Positions 52,590-61,795 of a stretch of 64,000 bases of DNA are shown in pieces. This DNA is from Candidatus Krumholzibacteriota bacterium (lineage in GTDB: Bacteria; Krumholzibacteriota; Krumholzibacteriia; Krumholzibacteriales; Krumholzibacteriaceae). The first letter of the stretch is position 1; each line of letters opens with the position of its first letter. Position numbers and translations under genes: made by a program. Under the pieces are notes generated by a model. That model saw nothing but the letters and a program-made list of their open reading frames with translations. It had not been told where the DNA came from and made no database searches. The stretch is from assembly GCA_016932415.1 (NCBI GenBank), contig JAFGCX010000018.1:62001-126000 (forward strand), in the 5' to 3' direction.

Positions 52590-54776
52590 ATGGTTTCTGA
52601 CAGAGGATTCAGAACGATACCAAACCCGTATATTGTCGGCAATCCCATCGAAGACAAAAAAATGTTCTTCGGTCGGCTCGATGATTTCGAGTTCATAAGG
52701 AAAAAAGTCACCGCCAACCGGCAGGGCGGTATAATCGTACTCTGCGGATCGCGAAGGAGCGGCAAGACCTCTATCCTCTTCCAGATAAACCAGGGCAGGC
52801 TGGGTGATGATTTTCTTCCCGTATTGATAGATATGCAATCGGTCACGGTCCAGAGCGACAGGGAATTCCTCGAAATAATCGCGAGGGAGATAGACGCCGT
52901 CCTGGAAGGTTCCGGTTCGCTGGTAGACGAGGGATTTCAGTCGCGGCTTGAAGCGAATCCTCTTCTAGCCTTCAATGAGTTCACCGGGAGACTCAACGAG
53001 AAGATAGCCGGCAGGAACCTGATCCTGATGTTCGACGAGTATGAGCTTTTCGAGACGCATATCGAGCGCCAGCGATTCAGCAAGGATGTCCTCAATCTGA
53101 TGGCGTACTGGATGGAAAACAACGAAGGAGTCTATTTTCTCTTTACCGGCTCGGACAAGCTTGAAAAAAGGAATCCTGAATACTGGGAATCGTTTCTCGG
53201 TAAAGCCCTTCATCGAAGGATCAGTTTTCTCAGCCATGCCGACGCTCTGAGGCTGATCAGCGAACCGGTGAAAGATATCGTCAAATATGACAAGGGAGTC
53301 ACCGGGAAGATCTTCGAACTTACGGCGGGCCAGCCATTTTACACCCAGGTCATATGCCAGTCCCTGGTCGATCACCTCAACGAATCAGGCAAGAATACGG
53401 TCTCTGAAGAGGATATTGACGATGTGGTCGAGGAGATCATTGAGAATCCGCTACCCCAGATGATTTTTTCATGGAGTTCGATGACGCAGATCGAAAGGAT
53501 CGTTCTTTCGATCATAGCCGAGCTGAGCAAGGAAGATTCAGAGGTTGTCACTTCCGACGACATGCTCTCTTTTATCGAATCCGAGAAGATCGGATATAAT
53601 GTCGATCCAAACAAGCTCAGGGAAGCGGCGGAAAGACTTTTTCACCAGGATCATCTTTTCAAGGACCAGGATACCGAAGGTTATACTTTCAGGATGGACC
53701 TCTGGCGGCGCTGGACGATCCGGATGCATTCGATATGGCAGGTCCTTGATGAGATAACCGCCGATGGAGCTCAGCTCGAAGAAGGGATATTACCTGTCCG
53801 TAAAAGACTCAAAGCGGTAATAGTGACGGCTTTTTTTGCCGCGGCGGTCATTATCGCCGCTTCCGTGCTCTACAGTATCAACGTACGCGAACGCGGCAGG
53901 GTCGCCGGGCTCGCGGTCAGGCAGGATTCCACGCGGCTGTCCGTCGATACAGAACCTGCCGGAGCCCAGATATTCGTCGACAGGACTTTCGTCGGGCTCT
54001 CTCCCGTGCGCGAGACGGTTCCGGCGAAGAGGTCGGCGCTGAGAGTGACACTTGCAGGGTACAGGGAGTTTGAGGATTCAGTCGATCTTGAAAAGGATCT
54101 TCCTTATGAAAGAATGATCGATCTGGAAGAAGAGACAGGATCGATCATGATCAGTTCTTTTCCGGAAGGAGCAGAGGTCGTTCTTGACGGGAACAGGGTG
54201 GAGACTCGTACGCCGATAAGATTTGATTCTCTTTCGGTCAACGTCCTTCATAAATGCCGGGTGATGCTGCCCGGATATTATGTCCACGAATTCAACGGGA
54301 TCGAACTGACCGCCGATTCCGTCACTACACTTTTTCACAGGTTCAGCAGGATGCTTCATCCGCTTACGGTCATCTCCGAACCGGCGGGGGCGAAAATCCT
54401 GATAGACGGAGTCGAGCGCGGACATGCCCCCGTCAGTATTAGCCGTATTGAAGAAGGAGAGCATCTGCTTTCCGCTGTCCTTGAAGGTTACTATGACAAG
54501 AGCAGTCAGATAACAGTGCCGGTGGATGAAAACCAGGTAAGGATAGATCTGGTCCTTCTTCCGCCGGGAGACCTCGTGCTGGAGATACTTCCTTACGCCG
54601 AGCTCTGGATCGACGGGCAGCTGGTCGATAGCGACGCGGTCAATTACCGGGTCTCATTAAGGCCTGGCAGGCACGAGATCGAATTGCGGCATCCCGTCTT
54701 CGGAAATCTGAAGGAAACGGTTATCCTGGTCTCTGGCGAGACGCTGACGAGAACATTCAACCTGGAGCGGAAGTGA
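52590..54776 (+). CDS. Transmembrane AAA/STAND-type ATPase with four extracytoplasmic PEGA repeats
   Basis: This 728-residue protein starts with NPYIVGNPIEDKKMFFGRLDD, a typical lead into ORC/STAND-like ATPases. It has Walker A GSRRSGKTSIL (about 50-60) and Walker B LILMFDEYELFE (about 145-156), and a helical and winged-helix-like region to about 390. One membrane helix (VIVTAFFAAAVIIAASVLYSI, about 412-432) follows. The rest, outside the membrane, is four PEGA units (for example SVDTEPAGAQIFVDRTFVGLSP, split here by family: SVDTEPAGAQIFVD, SSFPEGAEVVLDG, SEPAGAKILIDG, LPYAELWIDG). It should pass an envelope signal to an ATPase inside. Its TGA overlaps the next ATG (TGATG), so it is coupled to the kinase-ATPase gene. 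Confidence 0.85.
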   Translation: MVSDRGFRTIPNPYIVGNPIEDKKMFFGRLDDFEFIRKKVTANRQGGIIVLCGSRRSGKTSILFQINQGRLGDDFLPVLIDMQSVTVQSDREFLEIIAREIDAVLEGSGSLVDEGFQSRLEANPLLAFNEFTGRLNEKIAGRNLILMFDEYELFETHIERQRFSKDVLNLMAYWMENNEGVYFLFTGSDKLEKRNPEYWESFLGKALHRRISFLSHADALRLISEPVKDIVKYDKGVTGKIFELTAGQPFYTQVICQSLVDHLNESGKNTVSEEDIDDVVEEIIENPLPQMIFSWSSMTQIERIVLSIIAELSKEDSEVVTSDDMLSFIESEKIGYNVDPNKLREAAERLFHQDHLFKDQDTEGYTFRMDLWRRWTIRMHSIWQVLDEITADGAQLEEGILPVRKRLKAVIVTAFFAAAVIIAASVLYSINVRERGRVAGLAVRQDSTRLSVDTEPAGAQIFVDRTFVGLSPVRETVPAKRSALRVTLAGYREFEDSVDLEKDLPYERMIDLEEETGSIMISSFPEGAEVVLDGNRVETRTPIRFDSLSVNVLHKCRVMLPGYYVHEFNGIELTADSVTTLFHRFSRMLHPLTVISEPAGAKILIDGVERGHAPVSISRIEEGEHLLSAVLEGYYDKSSQITVPVDENQVRIDLVLLPPGDLVLEILPYAELWIDGQLVDSDAVNYRVSLRPGRHEIELRHPVFGNLKETVILVSGETLTRTFNLERK

Positions 54777-56749
54777 TGATAGCGGGAGAAGTGATCTCCG
54801 GAAAATACCGTATCGTGAAAAAGATAGGTCAGGGCGGTTTCGCATCGGTCTATCTCGCATTCGATCTGAAGCTGGAAAGGGAAGTCGCGATAAAAGTCCT
54901 CTCCAGCGTCGAGGACAATAATCTTTTCCGCGAAAGGTTTTACCGCGAGTCGCAGGCCCTGGCCAAACTCAACCACCCGAATATTATCACCGTTTTCGAT
55001 TGCGGTGAACACAATGGGCATGAATTTCTCGTGATGGAGCTCGTCAACGGTCCTTCCCTTGAGACTCTCATATCCAAGATGACGCTTAAAATGCCGCAGG
55101 TATGCTCGATCGCCCTGCAGATCTGCGAAGCGATGCGATACGCCCATGACCAGGGATTCCTGCACAGGGACCTGACCCTGAAGAATATCATGCTCGATGA
55201 AGAGGAAACGGAAAATGCCAGGGTAAAGATACTCGATTTCGGACTGGTCAAACTCCTTTACTCCGATATAAAGACGACCGGAAACGCGATGATGGGGACT
55301 CCCGCTTTCATGGCGCCTGAACAGGTCGTCGGCAAGCCGGTAGACAACAGGATAGACATATGGGCTTTCGGGGTGGGGCTCTACAGGATAATCACGGGAG
55401 AGTTCCCGTTCAAGGGAGAGCATCCCGCCGCGCTTATGTATTCGATTGTCAATGACGCTGAACTGGAGATCCCTGCCACAGTTCCCCGGGGCTTGAAAAA
55501 ATTGATCAGCGACTGCCTCGCCAAAGACCCTGAAAAACGGCCTCTTGATTTCGGGGAGATCGCTTCCGCGCTCGAGGAGATCGATGCCGAACTGAGAGAC
55601 GGAGAGAGCAGACCCGGCACGGAGCTGGTCACGAATGTCGGATCGCTCGCCGAGCGAAACAGCAAGAGGAACCCGTATCTCAACCGTGTCATGATAAAAA
55701 GCCCGAATGATTTTTTCGGCCGCGAAAAAGAGATACGGAAAATATATTCACGCCTCGACGCGCCGCAACCCCAGTCGATATCGGTGGTCGGTGACCGCAG
55801 GATCGGCAAATCATCCCTGCTCAACCATATCCATAACAGGAAGAACCGCAAAAAATTCATGCAGAATTACGATTCTTCAATATTTGTCTATCTCGACTTT
55901 CAGAATACCGTCGACAATGACGTCTCCAAATTCATCGACCTGTTGTTCAACGTGTTCAGTTTTGAGACAGGCGATCAGACGAGATATACGGCGAGGCCAA
56001 AGACTCTCGATCAACTCAAGGACGTCATAGAGGAACTGCATGAAGAGGGCAAGCGGATCATAATAATGATGGATGAATTCGAATTGATCACGCGTAACGA
56101 GAATTTCGAGCAGGATTTTTTTTCATTTCTGCGCTCTCTCGCCAACACGTACAGGGTGGCGTATGTGACCTCATCGCGTGAAGAACTGCAGTTGATGTGT
56201 CACGACAAGGATATTTCGGATTCCCCTTTCTTCAATATCTTTTCGAATCTGCCCCTCAGGCCGTTCAGCCGTGAAGATGCCGACAAGCTTATCTCGATCC
56301 CGTCAAGACGCGAAGGCGTCCCACTCGAGGAATATTCGGAAAGGCTGCTCGACATGGCCGGACTCTTTCCATTTTATCTCCAGATAGCATGTTCCTCTCT
56401 CTTTGAATTCATAGTGGATAATCCTTCCGCCGATCCGGACTGGAAGGAAGTCCTCAGGGTATTCACTGAGGAGGCTCAACCGCATTACAACTTCATATGG
56501 GAGAGGTTCGATGATCCGGAAAGGGGAAATCTCGCCAGGATCGTCCAGGGGAAAATGATCGATAAAAAATTCAATTACGTGACTGAGAATCTTCTCAGGC
56601 GGGGTTATCTTGTCGAGGATGGCGGCGGGCTGAGATTATGCTCGAGTACCTTTGCCGATTTTGCGGCTGGCCGTTCAGGAGGGCAGTCGGGACAAGGTTT
56701 AAGATTCTCATCTATTCTCAGCCGGTTAAGGAAAAAGAATCCCGGTTGA
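54776..56749 (+). CDS. Ser/Thr protein kinase fused to a STAND-like ATPase
   Basis: Start ATG 54776 overlaps the previous stop (GTG 54773 is the alternative). The 657-residue protein has a Hanks kinase domain (about 8-270): GQGGFASVYLA, Lys40 in VAIK, catalytic loop HRDLTLKN (His130-Asn137), DFG with Asp154, and GTPAFMAPEQ. The usual Lys of HRDLKPxN is Thr here, while the catalytic Asp132 and Asn137 are kept. After a linker, NPYLNRVMIKSPNDFFGRE leads into an ATPase (about 300-640) with Walker A GDRRIGKSSLLNHI and Walker B IIIMMDEFELI. There is no membrane segment. The ATPase resembles that of the coupled upstream protein, so the two may form a mixed oligomer. Confidence 0.88.
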   Translation: MIAGEVISGKYRIVKKIGQGGFASVYLAFDLKLEREVAIKVLSSVEDNNLFRERFYRESQALAKLNHPNIITVFDCGEHNGHEFLVMELVNGPSLETLISKMTLKMPQVCSIALQICEAMRYAHDQGFLHRDLTLKNIMLDEEETENARVKILDFGLVKLLYSDIKTTGNAMMGTPAFMAPEQVVGKPVDNRIDIWAFGVGLYRIITGEFPFKGEHPAALMYSIVNDAELEIPATVPRGLKKLISDCLAKDPEKRPLDFGEIASALEEIDAELRDGESRPGTELVTNVGSLAERNSKRNPYLNRVMIKSPNDFFGREKEIRKIYSRLDAPQPQSISVVGDRRIGKSSLLNHIHNRKNRKKFMQNYDSSIFVYLDFQNTVDNDVSKFIDLLFNVFSFETGDQTRYTARPKTLDQLKDVIEELHEEGKRIIIMMDEFELITRNENFEQDFFSFLRSLANTYRVAYVTSSREELQLMCHDKDISDSPFFNIFSNLPLRPFSREDADKLISIPSRREGVPLEEYSERLLDMAGLFPFYLQIACSSLFEFIVDNPSADPDWKEVLRVFTEEAQPHYNFIWERFDDPERGNLARIVQGKMIDKKFNYVTENLLRRGYLVEDGGGLRLCSSTFADFAAGRSGGQSGQGLRFSSILSRLRKKNPG

Positions 56750-56919
56750 CCATCTGCCGCGCCGGCTTGAAAGTCCCGGTTTCCATCCTGGGAGAGAAGT
56801 ATGAGGGCCTTGGCCTGTCTTTACGCGATATCAGGAACCTTTCCGGCAAATTCCGCTGTTTTCACTTGCCATCTCAGGACGGGTAATGACAGGATGACGA
56901 GGAAAAGGGTGCTTCTGAA

Positions 56920-58419
56920 ATGAGAATCTGTTCGATCTCGCGATCGATGATATTTCTTCCGCTGATCGTCTCTCTCCTGGCGGGGTGCGGAAAGGGAAGG
57001 ATGACCGGCAGAGAACCGGCCGATCGCGAAGACTGTCTTGTCATCGAGGCCGTGAAAAAGCGCGCCGATTCTATAAGAGTGGCTCTCTTTGATAATATCG
57101 ATCCGGCAGACATCCCTTTTCCCCGCAACGGATCGGAACGCTTCCTCTTCGGTAATCTCTACGAATCCCTGATAAAGATCGATTGCCGGGGTCAGGTATC
57201 TCCATCCCTCGCCAGCAGGTGGGAAAGTACGGACAGGGGGAGATGCTGGCGATTCGAACTCGATAGAGAAGCTGTTTTCTGGAATGGAACTGCTGTCACC
57301 GCGAATGATGTGATCCGGTGCTGGGACCGCGATGAACTTAAATCGATGTTCGCCCTGGCAGGAATAGATTCCTTTTCAGCCGAAGGGGCGACGAAGATCA
57401 ATATATATTTGATGGAACGATCGACGGAGGTGCCGCGCGCTCTCGCTTCAGAGGCATTCTCCGTATACAGGCGTTCTCTTTTTTCGCGCTGGCCCCTCGG
57501 AACCGGAGACTTCAGAGTCGTCGAGAGAGCGCCAAAAACCCGCGAGTCTGATCAGAATCTTGCTATCCAGCCTGCTTTTTCCCGCCATGGACCTTTTATA
57601 GATATTTTAACGATACCTGTCGAAGAGGCGAGAGACATCCTTGAAAGTTCGATAGACCTTCTTGTCACAGGCGATCAGGAAACAATCGATTTCGCCGTGA
57701 AAAGAGGAAGTTTTATCACGGAAAGACTCCCGTGGAGTTCGACCTATATGCTCCTGTCGACATCGCGGGTGAGGGATATCAGGCTCGGCAGGAGAACAGA
57801 ACCGATCTCGCCCGGGCTGCGGGAAAACCTCGCGCATTTCGCCATAAGGTGCGAAGCACGGGCAAGCCGTCCGGGGGGATGGTGGGATCGTATGGGAGAT
57901 CGCCGTTCTCTGTCATCAGGAGTCAAATGGCCCCCGGTCTTTCTTGCCGGAGCCGATATTGATTCAGAGAGGCGAAGGATCGTATATGATATAAACGATG
58001 AGACTTCCAGGGATATAGCGGAGCGGCTCGTCGCCCTGGCAGGCGGCGATCCGGATATTTCAAATGATTCCCGCGATCTTTTATCTGTGATTCCCGATAT
58101 CGAAGGCAGGTACGCATCTGGTGTCCCGCTCAGAGCGGAAGGGCTGGCGCGTGAAGATCTCGACCGCAGTGTTCTCTCCGGCGATGATTTCGCTTACATT
58201 ATAAAAGTGGCGCGCAACAGCTTCGATCCATCTTTTCAGGCGGGGCTTTTCATGGAAAAGATCAACTGGGTTTCCGGCCTTGAAGGCAATTTTTCAAAAG
58301 CCCTGCTCACCCTTGCAGACACGAGGGAGACAGTCATAGCGAGAAAGGATGCCGCATCGATCTCCGTCGACTGGTCCGGCAGGATAATAATAATGGTGAA
58401 CAGGGGTGAACGAAGATGA
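56920..58419 (+). CDS. Orphan solute-binding lipoprotein, SBP_bac_5 (oligopeptide/nickel) family
   Basis: This 499-residue protein has a lipobox (VSLLAGCGKG, Cys at about 25). The body matches the family-5 solute-binding proteins of ABC importers: FLFGNLYESLIKID, VSPSLASRWES, FELDREAVFWNGTAVTANDV, and GTGDFRVVE. No permease or ATPase gene is nearby. Instead it sits 170 bp after the kinase-ATPase gene and 42 bp before a sensor kinase, which suggests a role in ligand sensing rather than import. The middle and C-terminal parts are diverged from transporters, and the ligand is unknown. Confidence 0.8.
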   Translation: MRICSISRSMIFLPLIVSLLAGCGKGRMTGREPADREDCLVIEAVKKRADSIRVALFDNIDPADIPFPRNGSERFLFGNLYESLIKIDCRGQVSPSLASRWESTDRGRCWRFELDREAVFWNGTAVTANDVIRCWDRDELKSMFALAGIDSFSAEGATKINIYLMERSTEVPRALASEAFSVYRRSLFSRWPLGTGDFRVVERAPKTRESDQNLAIQPAFSRHGPFIDILTIPVEEARDILESSIDLLVTGDQETIDFAVKRGSFITERLPWSSTYMLLSTSRVRDIRLGRRTEPISPGLRENLAHFAIRCEARASRPGGWWDRMGDRRSLSSGVKWPPVFLAGADIDSERRRIVYDINDETSRDIAERLVALAGGDPDISNDSRDLLSVIPDIEGRYASGVPLRAEGLAREDLDRSVLSGDDFAYIIKVARNSFDPSFQAGLFMEKINWVSGLEGNFSKALLTLADTRETVIARKDAASISVDWSGRIIIMVNRGERR

Positions 58420-58461
58420 CGGCCGGGATATTTCACGATAGTAATTAAAAGGTGAGTGAAG

Positions 58462-60198
58462 ATGAACTTCCGCCCCAGGTTGATAATAACATCCCTCCTG
58501 GCAGTCCTTCTTCCGATGATCGTCCTGGCTTTTTTCATCCGGGGCGAGATGACCAGGCGCATATCAGCGCAGTACCGGCGGCGCGTCGAGTCGATGACGG
58601 CGGTAATAGAGGAAGACCTCCGGAAGGAAAGCGACGATATAGGAAAAACGGTCGACGCACTTATGGAAAGTCTCGCCGACGACAACAGCTTCAGGAATGC
58701 CGCGGCGAGCCAGGACGCGCAATCGAGGCGTTATCTGATAGATCTCGCGGGAAATGTTATCGATCTGCCCGGCCTGTCGATGCTTCAGATACAGGACCGA
58801 TCAGGCAGGATAATAAGTTCGGGTCACTTCAGAAATGAATTCGACAGGATAGACAGGGATCTGCCCCTCCTCCTTTCCTCTGTAAAGGAAGGTCCGGTAC
58901 TTGCCGAGGCGCGAGCTCCCGACTCTCCTTTTCTCGTTCTCGCCAGGGTCGATTCGTTCGTGATATCCGGCAGATATTTCACCGTCTCGGCCGGCAGGCG
59001 AGTCGACCAGGAATTTCTCGGAAGGCTTTCAAGAGAGGATATGCTCGATATCGTTCTTCTCTGGCCTGGCGGGGCGATCGGTTCGGGAGATAAGGAAGAG
59101 GAAAAAGAAGGCACCAGCAATGCCGGCCCTGGCCGGGAGGAAGAAGGGCTCGAGGGGGCGACGGGGAGTCTCGATCTGCCGTTTATAGGCATTGATCGCG
59201 CCGGAGTCGGGGAAGCGTCGTTCAAGGTGACTCACCGGGTAGATGAACTCGTAGCCCTGAGAAGAAGCATGGACAGGTGGTTCACAATCGCCCTTCTCAG
59301 CGCGGCAGTCTTCTCGATCATCCTCGTCAGCTGGCTCTCTTCGAGAATAAGCAGGCCCCTGACGGAACTGGCCGAAAAGACGGCGCAGATAGACCTCGAA
59401 AAGCTCGATGTCGATTTTGATAGTCCCAGGCGAGATGAGATAGGAGCCCTGTCGAGGATGCTCATGGCTATGACAGAGAGGCTCCGTTCGAGCGCGGCGA
59501 GGATCAGGGATGCCGAGCACCGCGCCACGTTGGGCGAACTGGCCAGGCAGGTCAATCACGATATAAAAAACGGCCTCACCCCGATTAGGAATATCTTCCG
59601 GCACCTTTCGGAGATCGAGAAGAGCGATCCGGCAGGCATGCCGGGGATATTCAATGAGCGGCGCGCCGTCCTCGAATCGAGTATCGAGTATCTCGATGAT
59701 CTGGCGTCGAACTACGCCAGGCTCTCTCCATCGGCCAGTATCGGGATATGCGACGTCAATTCTGCGGTCATAAAAGTCGCCAGAGAGCTGCGAGCTTCAA
59801 GGCGGGCGGAAGTCCAGGTCGACCTCGCTGATGGCGCTTTCATCATGGGAGATGCTGTCGCTGTGAGACGCGTCGTGGAAAATCTCGCCGGGAACGCCGC
59901 GGACAGCCTTGAAGATAAGAGGGGAACGGTCTCGATAACAACCTCGATCATCAGCGGAAAGGGCGGCGATGAGAAGGTCCGCCTGAGTGTCAGCGACACG
60001 GGAAGCGGGATGACCGAGAAAGAGATGGCGGCTATTTTCAATGATTTTTATACTACAAAGGAGAGGGGAGTCGGGCTGGGGCTTTCGATAGTCAGACGAC
60101 TTGTCATCGATCTTGGCGGGTCGATAAATGTTGAAAGCGCCAGGGGAAAGGGGAGCCGGTTTGTCGTCGATATTCCACGGGCCGCACGGTCCTGCTGA
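58462..60198 (+). CDS. NtrY-like membrane sensor histidine kinase
   Basis: Start ATG 58462 is preferred over GTG 58456 because AAGGTGA lies about 6 nt before it. The 578-residue protein has a membrane helix (LIITSLLAVLLPMIVLAFFI), an extracytoplasmic sensor domain of about 230 residues, a second helix (FTIALLSAAVFSIILVSWL), a HAMP-like linker (SRPLTELAEKTAQID) and a kinase core. The core has LARQVNHDIKNGLTPIR as phospho-acceptor region and NLAGNAADSLEDK, DTGSGMTEKE and GVGLGLSIVRRL in the ATPase domain. The HDIKNxLTPI form is typical of NtrY/NtrB-type partners of sigma-54 regulators, and the NtrC-type regulator follows 12 bp downstream. Confidence 0.9.
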   Translation: MNFRPRLIITSLLAVLLPMIVLAFFIRGEMTRRISAQYRRRVESMTAVIEEDLRKESDDIGKTVDALMESLADDNSFRNAAASQDAQSRRYLIDLAGNVIDLPGLSMLQIQDRSGRIISSGHFRNEFDRIDRDLPLLLSSVKEGPVLAEARAPDSPFLVLARVDSFVISGRYFTVSAGRRVDQEFLGRLSREDMLDIVLLWPGGAIGSGDKEEEKEGTSNAGPGREEEGLEGATGSLDLPFIGIDRAGVGEASFKVTHRVDELVALRRSMDRWFTIALLSAAVFSIILVSWLSSRISRPLTELAEKTAQIDLEKLDVDFDSPRRDEIGALSRMLMAMTERLRSSAARIRDAEHRATLGELARQVNHDIKNGLTPIRNIFRHLSEIEKSDPAGMPGIFNERRAVLESSIEYLDDLASNYARLSPSASIGICDVNSAVIKVARELRASRRAEVQVDLADGAFIMGDAVAVRRVVENLAGNAADSLEDKRGTVSITTSIISGKGGDEKVRLSVSDTGSGMTEKEMAAIFNDFYTTKERGVGLGLSIVRRLVIDLGGSINVESARGKGSRFVVDIPRAARSC

Positions 60199-60210
60199 AA
60201 GTGAGGCGCC

Positions 60211-61560
60211 ATGTCACTTATCCTGGTAGTGGATGATCTTCTTAACCTCGCTCAGCAGTACGCCTATGACCTGAAAAGGGTCGGCGGATTCGACGTGATT
60301 ATCGCCACCGGCGGGGCGCAGGCTCTTGAGATGATCTCCGGCGAGGCGGTCGACTGCGTGATACTCGACCTCGAGATGCCTGGAGTGGACGGGTTCGAAG
60401 TGCTCCGGACGATGAAAGAACGACGGATAGGTATTCCTGTGATAGTCTACACCGGGACCGGCGATTTTGACAGGTGCGTAAAAGCGGTCAATCTCGGGGC
60501 GTACGGGTTTATCGACAAGTCGGAGTCGATGGAAAGAGTCGCGCTCGAGGTGAAGAATGCTCTCGAGAGGAACCGGCTCGAGGTCGAAGTAAAGTCGCTC
60601 AGGCAGGAAACCGGAAGAGGCACTCCGCTGACAGGCTCGAGCAGGGCGATGGAGGACCTCAGGGAGCAGATAGGGCGGATAGCCCCGTTCCCCGGCACCG
60701 TACTCGTCGTCGGGGAAAGCGGGACGGGAAAGGAACTCGTCGCGAGAGAACTGCACAGGCTCGGACCGGGAGAAAAGACTCCCTTTGTCGCCGTCAACAG
60801 CGCCGCTTTTCCGGAAAATCTCATTGAAAGCGAACTTTTCGGACATGAGCGTGGGGCTTTCACCGGGGCAAGCAGGTTGCACAGGGGAGCGTTCGAGCGG
60901 GCGACGGGAGGCACCCTATTCCTCGACGAGATAGGAGAACTTCCTCTTCCCGCCCAGGCGAAGCTTCTTCGGGTCCTGGAGGAAAAGAAGATAACGAGGA
61001 TCGGAGGCGAAAAGAGTATCGGCGTCGACGCGAGAGTCGTTACCGCGACGAACCGGGATCTTGAATCGCTCCAGGCGGAGGGGAGATTCAGGCAGGATCT
61101 TTACTATCGGCTCAATGTCCATATCCTGCGGATACCGCCGCTGCGGGAGCGCAAGTCGGATATTGCCGAACTGACAGACCATTTCCTGAGGAGTATCTGC
61201 TCTGGCTACGGTATCAGGGAGAAGAAGCTTGACGATGGGGTCCTCGATCTTCTTTCCCGGTACGACTGGAAACGGAACAATGTACGCGAATTGAGGAATA
61301 TTATCGAGAGGATGATAATAGCCTCCGATGCCGGCCTGATACAGATCGGCCACGTTCCGGCGGAAGTGGCGGGGAGAGGCCCGGCCGGGAAGGGGCCCCG
61401 GACTTTTCAGGAGATGAAATCGGAATCAGAGCGCCGGATAATCATTTCGGCCCTTGAGCGAAACGGCTGGCAGATCACGACTACCGCCGCCGAACTCGGC
61501 CTGGCAGATCACTCGAGCCTTCTCAAGATCATGAGACGGCATAATATCAAAAGAAAATAA
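60211..61560 (+). CDS. NtrC-family sigma-54-dependent response regulator
   Basis: This 449-residue protein has a receiver domain (1-120, phospho-acceptor Asp53 in VILDLEMPGVDG), a sigma-54 AAA+ domain (about 140-370) with [15 protein letters not shown], the sigma-54-contact loop GAFTGA, and [11 protein letters not shown] Fis-type HTH ends it (TTAAELGLADHSSLLKIMRR, about 420-445). Phosphorylation by the upstream sensor kinase should drive oligomerisation and activation of sigma-54 promoters. Directly after the stop codon are two matching palindromes and a -24/-12 promoter, which are the natural candidates for its binding sites and target. Confidence 0.95.
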   Translation: MSLILVVDDLLNLAQQYAYDLKRVGGFDVIIATGGAQALEMISGEAVDCVILDLEMPGVDGFEVLRTMKERRIGIPVIVYTGTGDFDRCVKAVNLGAYGFIDKSESMERVALEVKNALERNRLEVEVKSLRQETGRGTPLTGSSRAMEDLREQIGRIAPFPGTVLVVGESGTGKELVARELHRLGPGEKTPFVAVNSAAFPENLIESELFGHERGAFTGASRLHRGAFERATGGTLFLDEIGELPLPAQAKLLRVLEEKKITRIGGEKSIGVDARVVTATNRDLESLQAEGRFRQDLYYRLNVHILRIPPLRERKSDIAELTDHFLRSICSGYGIREKKLDDGVLDLLSRYDWKRNNVRELRNIIERMIIASDAGLIQIGHVPAEVAGRGPAGKGPRTFQEMKSESERRIIISALERNGWQITTTAAELGLADHSSLLKIMRRHNIKRK

Positions 61561-61562
61561 TC

Positions 61563-61614
61563 ATGTGTCCATGGGGACACATTTCTGTGATCAAATAAGT
61601 GTCCAAATGGACAC
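61563..61614 (+). promoter_or_regulatory. Tandem palindromic activator sites (putative NtrC-type UAS)
   Basis: Site 1 (61563-61582) is ATGTGTCC-ATGG-GGACACAT with perfect 8-bp arms. Site 2 (61599-61614) is GTGTCC-AAAT-GGACAC with perfect 6-bp arms. The shared form is GTGTCC-N4-GGACAC. Centres are 34 bp apart, about three helical turns, and site 2 ends about 97 bp before the -24 element. Neither is followed by a T run, so they are not terminators. Confidence 0.75.
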
Positions 61615-61710
61615 AAAAGGAGACGTCTTTTTCCCCGCCGCGATTTGCTTCGCTTTTCATCCATTTGTAAAATAACAAGATACGACTGGCATCAATTGCT
61701 TTCCCTTCGC

Positions 61711-61725
61711 TGGCCTTCCGCTTGC
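61711..61725 (+). promoter_or_regulatory. Sigma-54 (-24/-12) promoter
   Basis: TGGC (61711-61714), 7 bp, TTGC (61722-61725), which is the invariant core and spacing of sigma-54 promoters. The start of transcription would be near 61737, about 60 nt before the lipoprotein gene. Confidence 0.75.
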
Positions 61726-61795
61726 CCTGCTAAAGGTACAGGAACGGTCAAGGAGTCAACGCCCGGGAAGGGCAAAACCTGAAAGGAGGGTCACA

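Noticed and set aside
56638-56886. 82-codon frame overlapping the end of the kinase-ATPase gene
   Set aside because: It is mostly the third frame of that gene and has no start signal or domain.
61687-61700. TGGCATCAATTGC as a sigma-54 promoter
   Set aside because: Only 5 bp separate TGGC and TTGC instead of 7; the element at 61711-61725 has correct spacing.
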